A stretch of DNA of 33,986 nt, taken from Rhodospirillales bacterium (lineage in GTDB: Bacteria > Pseudomonadota > Alphaproteobacteria > Rhodospirillales > JASLLZ01). The position numbers and the translations under genes are program-made. Positions within the stretch are counted from its first letter, which is position 1. Each line of letters begins with the position of its first letter. The notes beneath the pieces are model-generated. The model saw only the letters and a program-made list of their open reading frames with translations, did no database searches and had not been told where the DNA came from. Shown one piece after another: positions 33,644-33,986 of the stretch. The stretch lies in assembly GCA_030746775.1 (NCBI GenBank), contig JASLLZ010000023.1:1-33986 (forward strand), written 5' to 3'.

Positions 33644-33986
33644 CTAATTTATCACCGTAAATTTTATGAATCTCGAGACCATCGCCCCACCATGGTACAG
33701 GGCTTCATACTGGTTATTCTTGAGCGCCTGAATGGTGAAGCAATTTTCCGTTATATCGTAGGATTTTCCCCACCAAGTCAATTTATAGCACATGACATTT
33801 CCATTGATATTCCAGGTGCCAGTGTCCGCGCATTTGCCGTCCTTTTTTAGCAATCGAAGGCAAACCGTTTTGTTGTCGTTCCAACTCCAGTTGCCCCAAT
33901 TCTTATCGGCCACCCACATACCTTGAAGCGCAAGTTTCTGGATTGCGGCGCCATCAAGCGCCTGGGCCGCTGCTGGAGTATTGAAA
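33644..33986 (-). CDS. Secreted small protein of unknown function, 5' end beyond window
   Basis: The minus-strand frame is open to the window edge and ends at 33644. The visible 114 residues begin FNTPAAAAQALDGAAIQ, which looks like the end of a signal peptide with cleavage after AQA. The mature part is rich in Trp, Asn and Gly (VADKNWGNWSWNDNKTVCLR), with cysteines in VCLR, KCAD, MCYK and NCFT that could form two disulfides. The pattern resembles short periplasmic proteins of the DUF995 kind, but that is a weak impression. Codon use seems more AT-rich than elsewhere in the window, hinting at transfer. Confidence 0.6.
   Translation of the reverse strand, partial: FNTPAAAQALDGAAIQKLALQGMWVADKNWGNWSWNDNKTVCLRLLKKDGKCADTGTWNINGNVMCYKLTWWGKSYDITENCFTIQALKNNQYEALYHGGAMVSRFIKFTVIN

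Overview
The window looks like a chromosomal segment of a GC-rich alphaproteobacterium, probably a Rhodospirillales-type, sulfur-oxidising and metabolically versatile heterotroph. The basis is high GC, alphaproteobacterial-looking proteins, an aprM-aprB-aprA set with ATP sulfurylase as in sulfur oxidisers, and many transport and catabolic genes (MmgE/PrpD, TauD-type dioxygenase, RraA-like, M24 peptidase, DMT and MFS transporters). The taxonomic placement is inference. No rRNA, complete tRNA, CRISPR array or intact transposase was found.

Layout. 1-4.2 kb: a Tat-exported spermidine/putrescine-type binding protein, two permeases and an enolase-superfamily enzyme, reading as one uptake-plus-catabolism operon whose ATPase is not in view. 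4.2-5.84 kb: a divergent GroEL paralogue without GroES, with the ATPase aspartate replaced by asparagine and no GGM tail. 5.97-9.0 kb: a decayed patch holding the first ~124 codons of an argininosuccinate-lyase-like gene cut off tail-to-tail against an unknown truncated gene, two or three small genes, a nuclease remnant and several inverted repeats. It looks like the scar of an insertion or rearrangement. 9.0-15.2 kb: TauD-type dioxygenase, sirtuin (no ordinary start codon), histidine kinase, RraA-like protein and two convergent MFS transporters.

15.7-20.9 kb: the sulfur module aprM-aprB-aprA, a metallophosphoesterase, then sat. AprBA would oxidise sulfite with AMP to APS, AprM would pass electrons to the membrane, and Sat would turn APS and pyrophosphate into ATP and sulfate. 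20.9-28.7 kb: DMT transporter with MmgE/PrpD, malic enzyme MaeB, a second DMT transporter, a pair of mutually homologous half-size permeases and a homocysteine S-methyltransferase-like enzyme. 28.7-32.7 kb: a four-gene minus-strand operon (ectoine-hydrolase-like M24 protein, secreted protein, MmgE/PrpD, aspartate-dehydrogenase-like protein). 32.9-34.0 kb: a stand-alone HPt protein, an AT-rich intergenic region and a secreted protein running off the right edge.

The genome is tightly packed: six convergent pairs meet within 25 bases or overlap, with almost no recognisable terminators between them.
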